The notes below the pieces were generated by a model. That model made no database searches. It worked only from the letters and a program-made list of their open reading frames with translations, and was not told the origin of the DNA. 64,000 bases of DNA from NCBI RefSeq assembly GCF_004155535.1, contig NZ_RYUH01000017.1, positions 1-64,000 of the forward strand. Direction: 5' to 3'. Shown piece after piece: positions 26,559 through 35,217 of this stretch. The translations under genes were made by a program, and so were the position numbers. The number at the start of each line of letters is the position of its first letter. The first letter of the stretch is position 1. This DNA comes from Bifidobacterium pseudolongum subsp. globosum (GTDB lineage: Bacteria > Actinomycetota > Actinomycetes > Actinomycetales > Bifidobacteriaceae).

Positions 26559-27554
26559 ATGGTTAGCAAGAAAGGACCGACCAAGGGGTCGGGCGGCAAG
26601 CATCGCAACAAACTCAAGGGTAAGGGCCCCACTCCCAAAGCCGAGGACCGTGTGTACCACAAGGCGTTCAAGGCCAAGAAGCAGGCGGAGAAGCGCCAGC
26701 GTTCCGACCCGCGTCTGGCGGCCCGCCGCCGCGTGGCGAAGTTCACTTCGGATTCCGACGATCTGGTCATCGGCCGCAACGCGGTGCTCGAGGCGTTGCG
26801 CGTCGGCGTGCCGGCGAGCACGCTGTATGTGGCATCGCGGCTCGAGCATGACGACCGCACGCGCGAAATCGTGCGCTTGGCCGGCACGAACGGCCTGAAC
26901 CTGCTCGAGGCGGACCGCTTGGAGATGGACCGCATCGCGCGCTCCACAAACCATCAGGGTGTCATCATGAAGGCACAGCCGTTCCAGTATTCGTCGCTCA
27001 TCGAACTCGCCGAGCGCGCCGAGCGAAAGGCGAAGGCGATGGAGGCGGCGAACTCGGCGGCCGCGCGCATCGCCGCACGCCCGCTGTTCATCGCGCTCGA
27101 CGGCATCACCGACCCGCAGAACCTCGGTGCGGTCATCCGTTCGGCCGCCGCGTTCGGCGCGAACGGCGTGATCCTGCCCGAACGCCGTTCCGCCTCGGTC
27201 AACGCGACCGCGTGGAAGGTGTCCGCGGGCGCCGCCGCACACATGCCGGTGGCGCGCGTCGTCAATCTGACGAAGGCGATCGAGGCGCTCAAGGAGCGCG
27301 GCTACTACAGCGTCGGGCTCGACGGCGGCGGCAGCGCGCTCGTCGGCGAGACCGGTTTCGAGACCGACCCGCTCGTCATTGTGCTCGGTTCGGAAGGCAA
27401 GGGTCTGAGCCGCCTCACGCGCGAGGCGTGCGATTGCATCGCGGGCATCCCAATGACCAATGCGGTGGAATCGCTCAACGCGTCGGTCGCGGCCGGTATC
27501 GCGATGTACGCGGCGGATCGCGCGCGCCGCGAGGCCGCAGCGGCGTCCAAGTAG
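26559..27554 (+). CDS. rlmB: TrmH/SpoU-family RNA 2'-O-ribose methyltransferase (RlmB-like)
   Basis: A SPOUT methyltransferase, probably for 23S rRNA Gm2251. The first 75 residues are a basic, Lys/Arg-rich tail (KKGPTKGSGGKHRNKLKGKG) typical of actinobacterial homologues. Then comes the SpoU substrate-binding domain from VIGRNAVLEALR and the catalytic knot domain. The latter has the motifs ITDPQNLGAVIRSAAAFG, VLGSEGKGLSR and IPMTNAVESLNASVAAGI. 331 residues. The start ATG has only a weak Shine-Dalgarno. It could instead modify tRNA (TrmH); the GEGKGL-like motif fits RlmB better. It converges on the DUF4032 gene. Confidence 0.88.
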   Translation: MVSKKGPTKGSGGKHRNKLKGKGPTPKAEDRVYHKAFKAKKQAEKRQRSDPRLAARRRVAKFTSDSDDLVIGRNAVLEALRVGVPASTLYVASRLEHDDRTREIVRLAGTNGLNLLEADRLEMDRIARSTNHQGVIMKAQPFQYSSLIELAERAERKAKAMEAANSAAARIAARPLFIALDGITDPQNLGAVIRSAAAFGANGVILPERRSASVNATAWKVSAGAAAHMPVARVVNLTKAIEALKERGYYSVGLDGGGSALVGETGFETDPLVIVLGSEGKGLSRLTREACDCIAGIPMTNAVESLNASVAAGIAMYAADRARREAAAASK

Positions 27555-27580
27555 GCGGCGGCGCCCGGGATCATAGGCAA

Positions 27581-27616
27581 AGGCGGGGCGTGGTTCGATG
27601 TGAACCACGCCCCGCC
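27581..27616. terminator. Bidirectional hairpin after rlmB
   Basis: AGGCGGGGCGTGGTTC (27581-27596) pairs with 27602-27616 around a 5-nt loop. It sits between two convergent genes, 26 bp and 14 bp from their ends. Confidence 0.85.
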
Positions 27617-27630
27617 CTGCGTCTACGGCG

Positions 27631-29052
27631 TCACTGCGCCCAGACGGCGGCGTCCTGATCGTATTCGGGATTGTAATCGTCGTCATGCGCGGTGTCGTCA
27701 CCGTAGGTGGACTGCTCGTCGATCACACCGGAGTCGGCTTCGGCGTTGAGCTCGTCGAGCTCTTTGGAATCGAGCTTCTGCGTGGGCAGGATGTCGCGCA
27801 CATAGCTTTCCACCGCGACCGGCATCGGCACATCGTGGCCGGCCTTTTCGGCCATGTACCAGCGGTGGTCGAGGACCTCATGGAAGAACTGGGCGGGGTC
27901 GATCTGCGCGCGGTATTCCTGCGGAATCATGCGCACGGTCGGTTCGAACACCTCGCGCATCCAGTCGGTCGCCACAATCTCCAGATCCTCGCCGTCGCGC
28001 CATGTGGAGGCACGGTAGGCGTCCAGGTCGTTGAGCAGGCGGCGCGCCTGGTTCTCCTGCACGTCGAGGCCGGTCAGGCGCAGCAGTTTGCGGTTCGCAT
28101 AGCCGGCGTCCACCACGCGCGGGCGCACGAGCACGCGCTTGCCGTCGTCGGTCGTGTTCATCTCGAGCTCGTCGACGTCAAAGCCGAGTTCGTTGAGGCG
28201 GTTGACGCGCTTCTCGATCTTCCACATCTCGTTCGGGTTCAGGTTGTCGGTGTCGGTGAGCGCGCTCCACAGCGAATGGTAGCGGTCCACGAGCCGGTTG
28301 CCCACCTCGATCTCGTCCACGTCGGGCGGCAGCAGCTGGCCCGAGCTCAGATCCATGAGTTCGCCGATGATGTTGGTGCGCGCCAGATCGATGTCGTATT
28401 CGCGCTGGCCTTCGGTCAGGTTGATCTGCAATTCGCCGGTCTCGGCGTCCACAAGGAACGCGGAGAACGCGTCGGCGTCTTTGAGGAACAGCACGTTCGA
28501 CAGGGAGACGTCGCCCCAGTAGAAGCCGGCGAGATGCAGGCGCACCATGAGCACGGCCAGGGCGTCGATGAGCTTTTCGGCGGTGTCTGGGCGCAGCGTA
28601 CGGGCGAAGAGCGCGCGGTACGGCATGGAGAAGCGCAGATGATTCGTCACCAGAATGGCTTCGAGCGGCTCGCCCTGGTCGTCGTGCCGGCCGGTGACCA
28701 CGGCGATCGGCTGCACGGTGGGCAGATTGAGCTTCTGCAGCTGACGCAACAGCTCGTATTCGCGTTCGGCGACGCTGCGCGTGATCTCCTTCATCGCGTA
28801 CACCTGGTCGCCCACGCGCACAAAGCGCACAATGTGGCGGGAGATGCCGCGGGGCAGATTGACGAGCAGATCGGTCGGCCACGTGGACAACGGCTTTTCC
28901 CAAGGCAGCATGAACATCTTGGGGTCCGCGCTGGCGGAAGTGATCTTCAGCGAGGACGGTTCATCCGCGTCCGACGTGGAGTCGGTGGCCTTGACTGACG
29001 TGGCTTTCAGCGCACGGGGATCCAGCTGGCCGTTGTTGTCGCTCAAACTCAT
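27631..29052 (-). CDS. DUF4032 / lipopolysaccharide-kinase-like protein
   Basis: A 473-residue cytosolic protein of a family common in Actinobacteria and lacking an established role. Kinase-fold features can be read. VRFVRVGDQVYAMKEIT has the lysine strand, VLMVRLHLAGFYWGDVSLSNVLF resembles the catalytic loop (GDVSLSN in place of HRDxxxxN), and AFLVDAETGE resembles a metal-binding strand. The C-terminal half (from about 290) is the DUF4032 region. It ends in an acidic tail. The gene stands alone, with hairpins on both sides. Phosphotransfer is an inference from the fold. Confidence 0.8.
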   Translation of the reverse strand: MSLSDNNGQLDPRALKATSVKATDSTSDADEPSSLKITSASADPKMFMLPWEKPLSTWPTDLLVNLPRGISRHIVRFVRVGDQVYAMKEITRSVAEREYELLRQLQKLNLPTVQPIAVVTGRHDDQGEPLEAILVTNHLRFSMPYRALFARTLRPDTAEKLIDALAVLMVRLHLAGFYWGDVSLSNVLFLKDADAFSAFLVDAETGELQINLTEGQREYDIDLARTNIIGELMDLSSGQLLPPDVDEIEVGNRLVDRYHSLWSALTDTDNLNPNEMWKIEKRVNRLNELGFDVDELEMNTTDDGKRVLVRPRVVDAGYANRKLLRLTGLDVQENQARRLLNDLDAYRASTWRDGEDLEIVATDWMREVFEPTVRMIPQEYRAQIDPAQFFHEVLDHRWYMAEKAGHDVPMPVAVESYVRDILPTQKLDSKELDELNAEADSGVIDEQSTYGDDTAHDDDYNPEYDQDAAVWAQ

Positions 29053-29124
29053 AGTCGCTACTCTACCTCACTATGCGTGCGGCGCGCATGCACCGCGCAT
29101 CACTCGAAACTTTGGCCCATAAAC

Positions 29125-29224
29125 GCCGAAACCCCGCTGCAACGCGGGGCTTCGGTCACAAGGTGACAAGAGAGAGAGAAAGGACCTTGTGTTGTTCATT
29201 GGCGGGGCACAGCAATCCCCGCCA
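29125..29224 (-). terminator. Two hairpins downstream of the sugar-import ATPase gene
   Basis: TGGCGGGG (29200-29207) with CCCCGCCA (29217-29224) lies 5 bp beyond the ATPase stop. A second near-perfect hairpin at about 29125-29155 (ACCCCGC / GCGGGGC, loop TGCAA) follows. The segment 29156-29199 between them contains an AG-rich run and no gene. Confidence 0.7.
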
Positions 29225-29228
29225 AGCA

Positions 29229-30359
29229 TCAGTTTAGACGCAGCTCTGTAGAAGGAGCGAACAGGTGCATCTTGGCCGGGTTGACCTTGATCTTGACGGT
29301 GTCGCCGACTTTCGGCAGCACGCGCGGGTTCACGCGGATCGTGGTCAGCTTGTTCTGGTCGGACATCATGGAGGTCTGCTCGGCGGCCACGGAGTCATCG
29401 GTGATGATGTTGCCGTAGATGTAGCCGTCGGAGCCGAGGTCTTCGACGTTCACGACCTTGAGGGAGAACGCATTGTCCTCATCCGGAGCGGCGAGCGTGG
29501 CGTCTTCCGGACGGAAGCCGACGACGATCTCGTTGTTGTCTTCCGGAGTCAGCTTGTCGAGGGCTTCCTTCGGCAGCTCCATGGTGTCGGCGCCGATCTG
29601 GGCCTTGCCGTTCACCACCGGGTGGGTGTTGAGGTTCATGGACGGCGAGCCGATGAAGCCCGCGACGAAGACGTTCGCCGGGCGGTCGTACAGCTCGGTC
29701 GGCGCGCCGACCTGCTGCAGGATGCCGAGCTTAATGACGGCGATGCGGTCGCCCATCGTCAGGGCCTCGGTCTGGTCGTGGGTCACGTACAGGGTGGTGA
29801 CGCCCAGCTGGCGCTGCAGGGCGGCGATCTGGGTACGGGTCTGCACACGGAGCTTCGCATCGAGGTTCGAGAGCGGCTCATCCATGAGGAAGACCTTCGG
29901 CTCACGCACGATTGCACGGCCCATGGCCACGCGCTGGCGCTGGCCACCGGACAGTGCCTTCGGCTTGCGGTCGAGGAACTCAGTCAGATCGAGGATCTCA
30001 GCGGCCTTCTCGACGCGCTTGCGGATCTCCTCCTTCGGGGTGCCGGCGATCTTCAGGGCGAAGCCCATGTTGTCGGCGACGGTCATGTGCGGGTACAGAG
30101 CATAGTTCTGGAACACCATGGCGATGTCGCGATCCTTCGGCTGCATCGTGGTGACGTCCTTGCCACCGATGAGGATGCGGCCCTTGTTGACCTCTTCGAG
30201 GCCCGCGAGCATACGGAGGGTGGTCGACTTGCCGCAGCCGGAAGGACCGACGAGCACAAGGAACTCGCCATCCTTGATATCGAGATTCAGGTCATCCACC
30301 GACGGCTTGTCGTTGCCCGGGTAGATACGCGTGACGTGGTCGAAAATGACTTCTGCCAT
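29229..30359 (-). CDS. msmK: Sugar ABC importer ATP-binding protein (MsmK/UgpC type)
   Basis: ATPase of CUT1 sugar importers, 376 residues. Walker A GPSGCGKST, Q-loop VFQNYALYPH, signature LSGGQRQR, Walker B VFLMDEP and H-loop VTHDQ are all present. The C-terminal TOBE/MOB regulatory domain includes GFRPEDATL. ATG 30359 is chosen because AAGG lies 9 nt upstream and the length matches the family; an upstream ATG (30368) sits on the Shine-Dalgarno. The gene stands alone, as expected for the shared multitask ATPase that energises several sugar importers lacking their own. The importer at 10209-13411 is such a case. Confidence 0.93.
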   Translation of the reverse strand: MAEVIFDHVTRIYPGNDKPSVDDLNLDIKDGEFLVLVGPSGCGKSTTLRMLAGLEEVNKGRILIGGKDVTTMQPKDRDIAMVFQNYALYPHMTVADNMGFALKIAGTPKEEIRKRVEKAAEILDLTEFLDRKPKALSGGQRQRVAMGRAIVREPKVFLMDEPLSNLDAKLRVQTRTQIAALQRQLGVTTLYVTHDQTEALTMGDRIAVIKLGILQQVGAPTELYDRPANVFVAGFIGSPSMNLNTHPVVNGKAQIGADTMELPKEALDKLTPEDNNEIVVGFRPEDATLAAPDEDNAFSLKVVNVEDLGSDGYIYGNIITDDSVAAEQTSMMSDQNKLTTIRVNPRVLPKVGDTVKIKVNPAKMHLFAPSTELRLN

Positions 30360-30640
30360 TTTGTTCATCCTTTCATCGGCAGGTACGTGCCGAACGATCC
30401 GTTGTGAGGGGACTACTTGTATTGTGGTGTTTCCATCTGCAGCCGTCGACATCGACGCGGCAACAAACTTCTACGTTCGCCCATCATGGATTCTCCATGT
30501 TCATCATGAATAACCACGACGAACTGTTGGTTCAGTTTACACGAGGGGCCGAACTTGTCAATCGTCCGGGAGTTTCGCCCGCCCGCGGCCCGACCTGTTC
30601 ACCCGTGCCTGAGCCCGCGCCACAGCCGCGCATCCACTCG

Positions 30641-30646
30641 TACAAT
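30641..30646 (+). promoter_or_regulatory. -10 element of the K+ channel gene (leaderless)
   Basis: TACAAT lies 7 nt before the channel ATG, and no Shine-Dalgarno is present between them. No good -35 is visible 16-18 nt upstream. The 294-bp gap 30360-30653 otherwise holds the msmK upstream region and no gene. Confidence 0.55.
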
Positions 30647-30653
30647 CGACAGT

Positions 30654-31574
30654 ATGACTCTTGAGAAATGGGAACGGATCACGAACATACCGCTGTTCAT
30701 CCTGTCGGCGGTGTTCCTGTTCGCATACTCATGGCAGATCCTCGCGCAGACCCATCTGCAGGGCTGTTTCATCGCGATCAACGCGGTGTGGGTCGTGTAT
30801 GGCGTCGACTACGTGGTGGAGCTGTTCCTGGCGCCGAACAAATGGCTGTGGTTCCGCAAGAACATCCTGCTGCTGCTGACGCTCGCACTGCCGATTTTCC
30901 GCCCGCTGCGCATGCTGCGCCTGATCCCGATGCTGCACATCTTCAACCGCAGCGCCGGCGCCATGACCCGCGGGCGCATCACGCTCTACGCCACGAGCGC
31001 CATCCTCATGCTCATCTACGTGGGCGCGCTCGCCGAATACTCCGCCGAGCATCTGGCGCCGAACGCCACGATCACCACGTTCCCGCTTTCGCTGTGGTGG
31101 GCGTTCGTGACGGTGACGACCGTGGGCTACGGCGACGTCTACCCCGTGACCGACACCGGCAAGATCGTGGCCGTGGGGCTCATGCTCACTGGCATCGCCC
31201 TCATCGGTATTGTGAGCGCCATGATCTCGTCGTGGATCATCGACCAGGTCAATGTGACAAAGAAACCGGACGGCGACGACGACTCGTCTGCCGCTGCATA
31301 CAACGGCGCGGAGATGCGCCTCATGCGCGCGGAGATGCTGCGCCTGGCGGACTCGGTGAGCCAGCTGAACGCCGAGCTCAAGCGCACACACCGCATCACC
31401 ACGAAGAAACACCACTTCCACGGGACGACGCACCACGACGGCCTTTCGCCCGTGCGCTCCGCACTGGTCGACGAACTCGACCCCTCGCTCGACGCGCCAA
31501 CGCCACCGCAGGGCAGCCCCGCGCCACCGGCCACCGGCGCCGCCGCGCACACCCCCACGGGCCAGGATCAGTGA
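30654..31574 (+). CDS. Voltage-gated-type potassium channel
   Basis: A 306-residue ion channel subunit that forms a tetramer in the membrane. Spans S1-S4 lie at about 10-110; the S4-like segment is PIFRPLRMLRLIPMLHIF with regularly spaced arginines, the feature of a voltage sensor. S5, the pore helix SLWWAFVTVTTVGYGDVYP (K+ filter TVGYGD, 156-161) and S6 follow. The last 100 residues are cytosolic, with a short coiled coil and a disordered Pro-rich end. There is no RCK domain. The start lacks a Shine-Dalgarno. It is followed 54 bp later by the Ser/Thr kinase gene in the same direction. Confidence 0.9.
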   Translation: MTLEKWERITNIPLFILSAVFLFAYSWQILAQTHLQGCFIAINAVWVVYGVDYVVELFLAPNKWLWFRKNILLLLTLALPIFRPLRMLRLIPMLHIFNRSAGAMTRGRITLYATSAILMLIYVGALAEYSAEHLAPNATITTFPLSLWWAFVTVTTVGYGDVYPVTDTGKIVAVGLMLTGIALIGIVSAMISSWIIDQVNVTKKPDGDDDSSAAAYNGAEMRLMRAEMLRLADSVSQLNAELKRTHRITTKKHHFHGTTHHDGLSPVRSALVDELDPSLDAPTPPQGSPAPPATGAAAHTPTGQDQ

Positions 31575-31614
31575 ACATACCGTGAACAATCCGCGCAATT
31601 GTGCGCGCAAACCG

Positions 31615-31620
31615 TACGAT
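31615..31620 (+). promoter_or_regulatory. -10 element of the Ser/Thr kinase gene (leaderless)
   Basis: TACGAT ends 8 nt before the kinase ATG with no Shine-Dalgarno in between. A small hairpin (CGCGCA / TGCGCG, 31592-31607) lies just upstream and may end the channel transcript. Confidence 0.45.
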
Positions 31621-31628
31621 AGAACATT

Positions 31629-33623
31629 ATGAGTGATTTGCACGCGTTGAATCTGGAGCCCGGCGACATCGTCGGTGGATACACGCTCGTCTCACGCCTC
31701 GGCAGGGGCGCGATGGGATCGGTGTGGCGCGTTGTGGACGGCGGCGGCACGAACTACGCGATGAAGATCCTGCGCGACTCGCTCGACGACGAAGACACCG
31801 CCTCGCAACGCGCGCAGGCCACCGCCCGCGAGCGCCTGCGCCGCGAGGCGATGGCGCTCAAACGCATCAAGGACCCGGGGGTGTGCAGCATCGTCGACAT
31901 GGAGATCGACGACGCGCTCGCGTTCATCGTGACCGAACTGATCGAAGGCAAGAACCTGCGCGAAGACGTGATGCAGAATGGCCGGTATGTGGGCGAGGAC
32001 CTCGAGCGGCTCGCCTCGAAACTGATCGACGCCGTGCGCGCGGTGCATGCGGCGGGCATTGTGCACCGCGACATCAAACCGACCAATGTGATGATCTCGG
32101 TGACGGGGCCGGTGCTCGTCGACTTCGGCATCGCGATGGGCGAAGGCGAAAGCCACGTGACGAGCACAGGCCTCGTGATGGGCACGCCGGGGTTCATCGC
32201 CCCGGAGATCATCGAAGGCACCGAGGCGAACGACGCGACCGACTGGTGGTCCACGGCGTCCGTGCTCGCATTCGCCGCAACGGGCGCGCCGGTGTTCGGC
32301 ACGCAGCCGATGATGGCGGTGCTGCAGCGCGAGGCCGCCGGCAACGCGAACCTGCAGGGGCTGCCCCCGCGCACATTGCAGGCGTTCCGCGCGGCGCTCG
32401 ACCCGAATCCGCGCCAGCGGTGCACGCCGGCGCAACTGCTCGAGGCCATCCAAGCGGACGCATGGCAGACACCGGAGCCGATGCCCCCTTTTGATTCCCC
32501 CGCTCCCATGAGCGGAGCGGCGCTGAGGAAAAACCAGTATGTAGACAATCCGCGCCGCCTGTGGCGCGCGCAATCGATGCCGACGACGATGATCAGCTAC
32601 GATCCGGCCGAGCTGCACGCATCCGCGCCGGCGCAAGGCGAAATCGAGGATCCTGTGCCGACGGTCGCGGTGCCTGCACCACCCGCACCATCTGCACAAC
32701 CGGCCGAAGCGGCCACGCAGGCCCTGCCGCAGGGTGCGCGCACCGTGCCGGCCGCCGCGCACACCACGGCCCTGCCGCAGGAGCAGCCCGAGGAGCGCAC
32801 CCAGGTCTTCGCGCCACCACTGCCACCCGCGCAGCCGTTGCAGCGGTTACAGCCACAATATGATGCGGCGAACGCGGCGGTTGCGCCCGCGACGGCGGCC
32901 CCCGCGCAACCGCTTCCGGCCGCGCAGCCCGACCCACTGGCCGCCGCGTTCATCGACCCGCGCCCGCGTCTCACCGCGCGCGGGAGGCTCGCATGCGCGG
33001 CGCTCGCGGTGCCACTCGCGCTGTGCGCGGCGTCGATGCCGCTCATCGCATTGATCGCCGCGTCGATGCTCATGTGGCTGCTCATCGCCTTCGGCCTCGA
33101 CGCGAGCGCCCAGACCATGCGCGTGCTGCGCCGCGCGGGCCAGACGCGCACATCGGACGGCGCGTTGCGCGTCCTGACCTTGCCGTGGCACGCGCTCAAA
33201 GCGGCCGCGGTCGCCCTGCCGCGCATGCTGGCGATGTGGCTCGTCTATGCGCTCATGCTCGCCCTCGCCACAGTCGGCGCCGGTCTGCCGACCACCGACA
33301 TCGCGGTGGCGCTGTGGGATTGGACCGTGCAGGTGCCAGTGCCCTACGACGTGCCGCAGTCGGCGGCGGGCGCGGCGGCAGCGGCGGTGATGGCGGTGTC
33401 GTGGCTCGCGTGTGCGCTCGGCCCGAAGTCGCAGCAGCTGCGGCTGGGAGCCGGCTGGGCGATCGGCCTGACGCGGCGCCAGAACAGCACATTGACGGGG
33501 TCCGCGTGCGCAAATCACCGCCAGTTCGTCTGGCTCGCCGTGACGGTGGCGTGCGTGCTCGCCGCGGCCGTCAATCTCGAGGTGGCGCCGGTGATGGACT
33601 GGTTCCCCTTGCCCACATGGTGA
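31629..33623 (+). CDS. Membrane Ser/Thr protein kinase (PknB/Hanks type)
   Basis: Phosphorylates proteins on Ser/Thr. The 664-residue protein has an N-terminal kinase domain (about 18-280). It shows the glycine loop GRGAMGSVW, K46 in YAMKIL, catalytic D148 in HRDIKPTNVM, metal-binding D165 in VDFGIA and APEI in the activation segment. All catalytic residues are present, so it should be active. A Pro/Ala/Gln-rich linker follows (about 330-430). Four predicted spans (about 445-660) end the protein. This is unlike mycobacterial PknB: there is no PASTA domain, and sensing would have to occur through the membrane part. Likely leaderless. Confidence 0.9.
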   Translation: MSDLHALNLEPGDIVGGYTLVSRLGRGAMGSVWRVVDGGGTNYAMKILRDSLDDEDTASQRAQATARERLRREAMALKRIKDPGVCSIVDMEIDDALAFIVTELIEGKNLREDVMQNGRYVGEDLERLASKLIDAVRAVHAAGIVHRDIKPTNVMISVTGPVLVDFGIAMGEGESHVTSTGLVMGTPGFIAPEIIEGTEANDATDWWSTASVLAFAATGAPVFGTQPMMAVLQREAAGNANLQGLPPRTLQAFRAALDPNPRQRCTPAQLLEAIQADAWQTPEPMPPFDSPAPMSGAALRKNQYVDNPRRLWRAQSMPTTMISYDPAELHASAPAQGEIEDPVPTVAVPAPPAPSAQPAEAATQALPQGARTVPAAAHTTALPQEQPEERTQVFAPPLPPAQPLQRLQPQYDAANAAVAPATAAPAQPLPAAQPDPLAAAFIDPRPRLTARGRLACAALAVPLALCAASMPLIALIAASMLMWLLIAFGLDASAQTMRVLRRAGQTRTSDGALRVLTLPWHALKAAAVALPRMLAMWLVYALMLALATVGAGLPTTDIAVALWDWTVQVPVPYDVPQSAAGAAAAAVMAVSWLACALGPKSQQLRLGAGWAIGLTRRQNSTLTGSACANHRQFVWLAVTVACVLAAAVNLEVAPVMDWFPLPTW

Positions 33624-33707
33624 GCATTGCGTGAATGTTCGCCCATGCGGGTGCCAATGACCCGGCGGGCGCATACACTGCCTAACAGGATTTAGGAAAG
33701 GAACCCG

Positions 33708-34670
33708 ATGGCACAGAAATCGCAGGAGCCGCACAGGCAGACGCACGCCGAGCGCCGCGCCGAACAGCGGGCGAAGGCGCAGGCGCGCGCCGAACAGCAG
33801 GCAAAGGAACGCAAACAGCAGACGATCATCGGCGTCATTGTGATCGCCGTCGTGGTCGCCCTGCTTGCAGTGGCGGGCGTGGCGGTCTACCGCAGCCTGC
33901 ACCCACAGGCGTCGGGCGGCGAATCGTCAGGCACCGACCTGACGGTCGAGCAGGCGCACGAGCAGCTCAAGACGCTCGATTCACGCCCCACCAACGCCGA
34001 CGACGAAGGCGGCATCCTCATCTCGAAGGACGGCTACGGCAAGGCCGTGGAGAACGTGCCGACGATCGGCATCTACATGGACTTCATCTGCCCGGGCTGC
34101 GGCAGCGTGAACCGCCAGCTCGACGCCAACCTGACGAAACTCGTGGACGCCGGGCAGATCAACCTCGACCTGCACTTCATGGCGTTCATGGACCGCTTCT
34201 CGACCGACGACTACTCGTCGCGTGCGGCGAACGCGATCCTGTACGTGAGCGACCACGACAGCAACCCGGACCACCTGCTGCACGCCGTGCAGAACCTGTA
34301 CGCCGAAGGCTTCCAGCCGCAGGAGGGCAGCGCGTATGTGCCGGTGAGCGACGAGCAGATCAAGGAACAGCTCACCAACGCCGGCGTGCCCGAGGAAGTG
34401 GCCGGCAAGGCCGCCACACGCAGCTATGACGATTGGCTCAACGCGGTGTTCGGCTACACGCCGCACCAGGAGAACCTGCAGAACTCCGAGGGGCAGATGT
34501 CCACGCCGACCGTGACGATCAACGGCCACCGTTGGGACATGAACTCGGCGGGCGGCAGCGCCACAATGTTCGACGCGCTGCTCAATGCGATCGGCCTCAA
34601 GCCCGACCAGGTAGGTGTGGAGGGCGACCTGCCGTCCATCGGCGCCGAAGGCAAGCCGATCACCGAATAG
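33708..34670 (+). CDS. Membrane-anchored DsbA-like thiol oxidoreductase
   Basis: A 320-residue protein. The N-terminus is Arg/Glu/Ala-rich with one span (TIIGVIVIAVVVALLAVAGVAVY, about 42-64). An extracytoplasmic thioredoxin-fold DsbA domain follows, with active site C128-P-G-C131 in DFICPGCGSVN and a cis-Pro loop STPTVTINGH. It likely forms or exchanges disulfides in secreted proteins. The family is common in Actinobacteria, including bifidobacteria. A GGAAAGGA Shine-Dalgarno precedes the ATG. A hairpin terminator follows 13 bp after the stop. Confidence 0.9.
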   Translation: MAQKSQEPHRQTHAERRAEQRAKAQARAEQQAKERKQQTIIGVIVIAVVVALLAVAGVAVYRSLHPQASGGESSGTDLTVEQAHEQLKTLDSRPTNADDEGGILISKDGYGKAVENVPTIGIYMDFICPGCGSVNRQLDANLTKLVDAGQINLDLHFMAFMDRFSTDDYSSRAANAILYVSDHDSNPDHLLHAVQNLYAEGFQPQEGSAYVPVSDEQIKEQLTNAGVPEEVAGKAATRSYDDWLNAVFGYTPHQENLQNSEGQMSTPTVTINGHRWDMNSAGGSATMFDALLNAIGLKPDQVGVEGDLPSIGAEGKPITE

Positions 34671-34683
34671 CGTGGCCGTGGAC

Positions 34684-34727
34684 AGGCGAATCGCGGAGGA
34701 ACGCGCGGGTTTTTCCGCGATTCGCCT
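34684..34727 (+). terminator. Terminator of the DsbA-like gene
   Basis: Exact 14-bp arms AGGCGAATCGCGGA (34684-34697) and TCCGCGATTCGCCT (34714-34727), loop ending in TTTT. It abuts the -35 element of the tRNA promoter. Confidence 0.75.
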
Positions 34728-34754
34728 TGACCATTCCACATTTGCTGCTATGCT
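34727..34754 (+). promoter_or_regulatory. Promoter of tRNA-Thr
   Basis: -35 TTGACC (34727-34732), 16-nt spacer, -10 TATGCT (34749-34754). The tRNA starts 45 nt further on. Confidence 0.7.
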
Positions 34755-34798
34755 GTTCTTTCGTCTGTGCATAACAGGCATGAGCAGCGAAGACCAAC

Positions 34799-34872
34799 GC
34801 CTCCTTAGCTCAGATGGCCAGAGCGGCCGCCTTGTAAGCGGCAGGTCGTCGGTTCGATCCCGACAGGAGGCT
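34799..34872 (+). tRNA. tRNA-Thr (anticodon UGU)
   Basis: Full cloverleaf: acceptor GCCTCCT/AGGAGGC, D stem GCTC/GAGC, anticodon stem GCCGC/GCGGC with loop CTTGTAA (anticodon TGT), and T stem GTCGG/CCGAC with TTCGATC. CCA is not encoded. Reads ACA and related threonine codons. A single gene, not clustered. Confidence 0.95.
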
Positions 34873-35035
34873 CGATTTGCGTTGACTCGATTCTCCGTGT
34901 ACACTATTTGCCGTGCATGGTTGATAATTCAACAGCAATATAATTCTTACCTCTGAGTAAGTAAATCCAGAGGGCTCCCCCAACTTAAGCCTTCTGGTGC
35001 GGGAGAAGCATCCCCCCAACCAGCTTCCTCCCGCC

Positions 35036-35068
35036 GGGGGCGAGAACATCCCCTTCTCTCTCGCCCCC
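35036..35068 (+). terminator. Terminator downstream of tRNA-Thr
   Basis: GGGGGCGAGA (35036-35045) pairs exactly with TCTCGCCCCC (35059-35068), followed by a C run and TTCTTTTTCTTG. The 345-bp gap 34873-35217 also holds a short AT-richer piece (about 34910-34975) and the promoter region of the next gene, with TACAAT at about 35171. No gene is seen there. Confidence 0.7.
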
Positions 35069-35217
35069 ACCCCCCTTCTTTTTCTTGCCCCGCCGGGTGA
35101 TTGCAGACGAGCCGCTGACCGGGCGTGGACAGGCCGATGAGACGGGCGGTGGGTTGGCGCAGCGCCTGCGTACAATCTAAGGACAGCTGTTTTGTTCACA
35201 CAACCCAAAGGGGAACC

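Noticed and set aside
29156-29199. Small RNA or short gene in the AG-rich stretch behind msmK
   Set aside because: No promoter, no open frame, and it lies between two terminator hairpins.
34873-35035. Phage or island attachment site at tRNA-Thr
   Set aside because: No integrase gene and no repeat of the tRNA 3' end in the following sequence; only a short AT-richer piece and a terminator.
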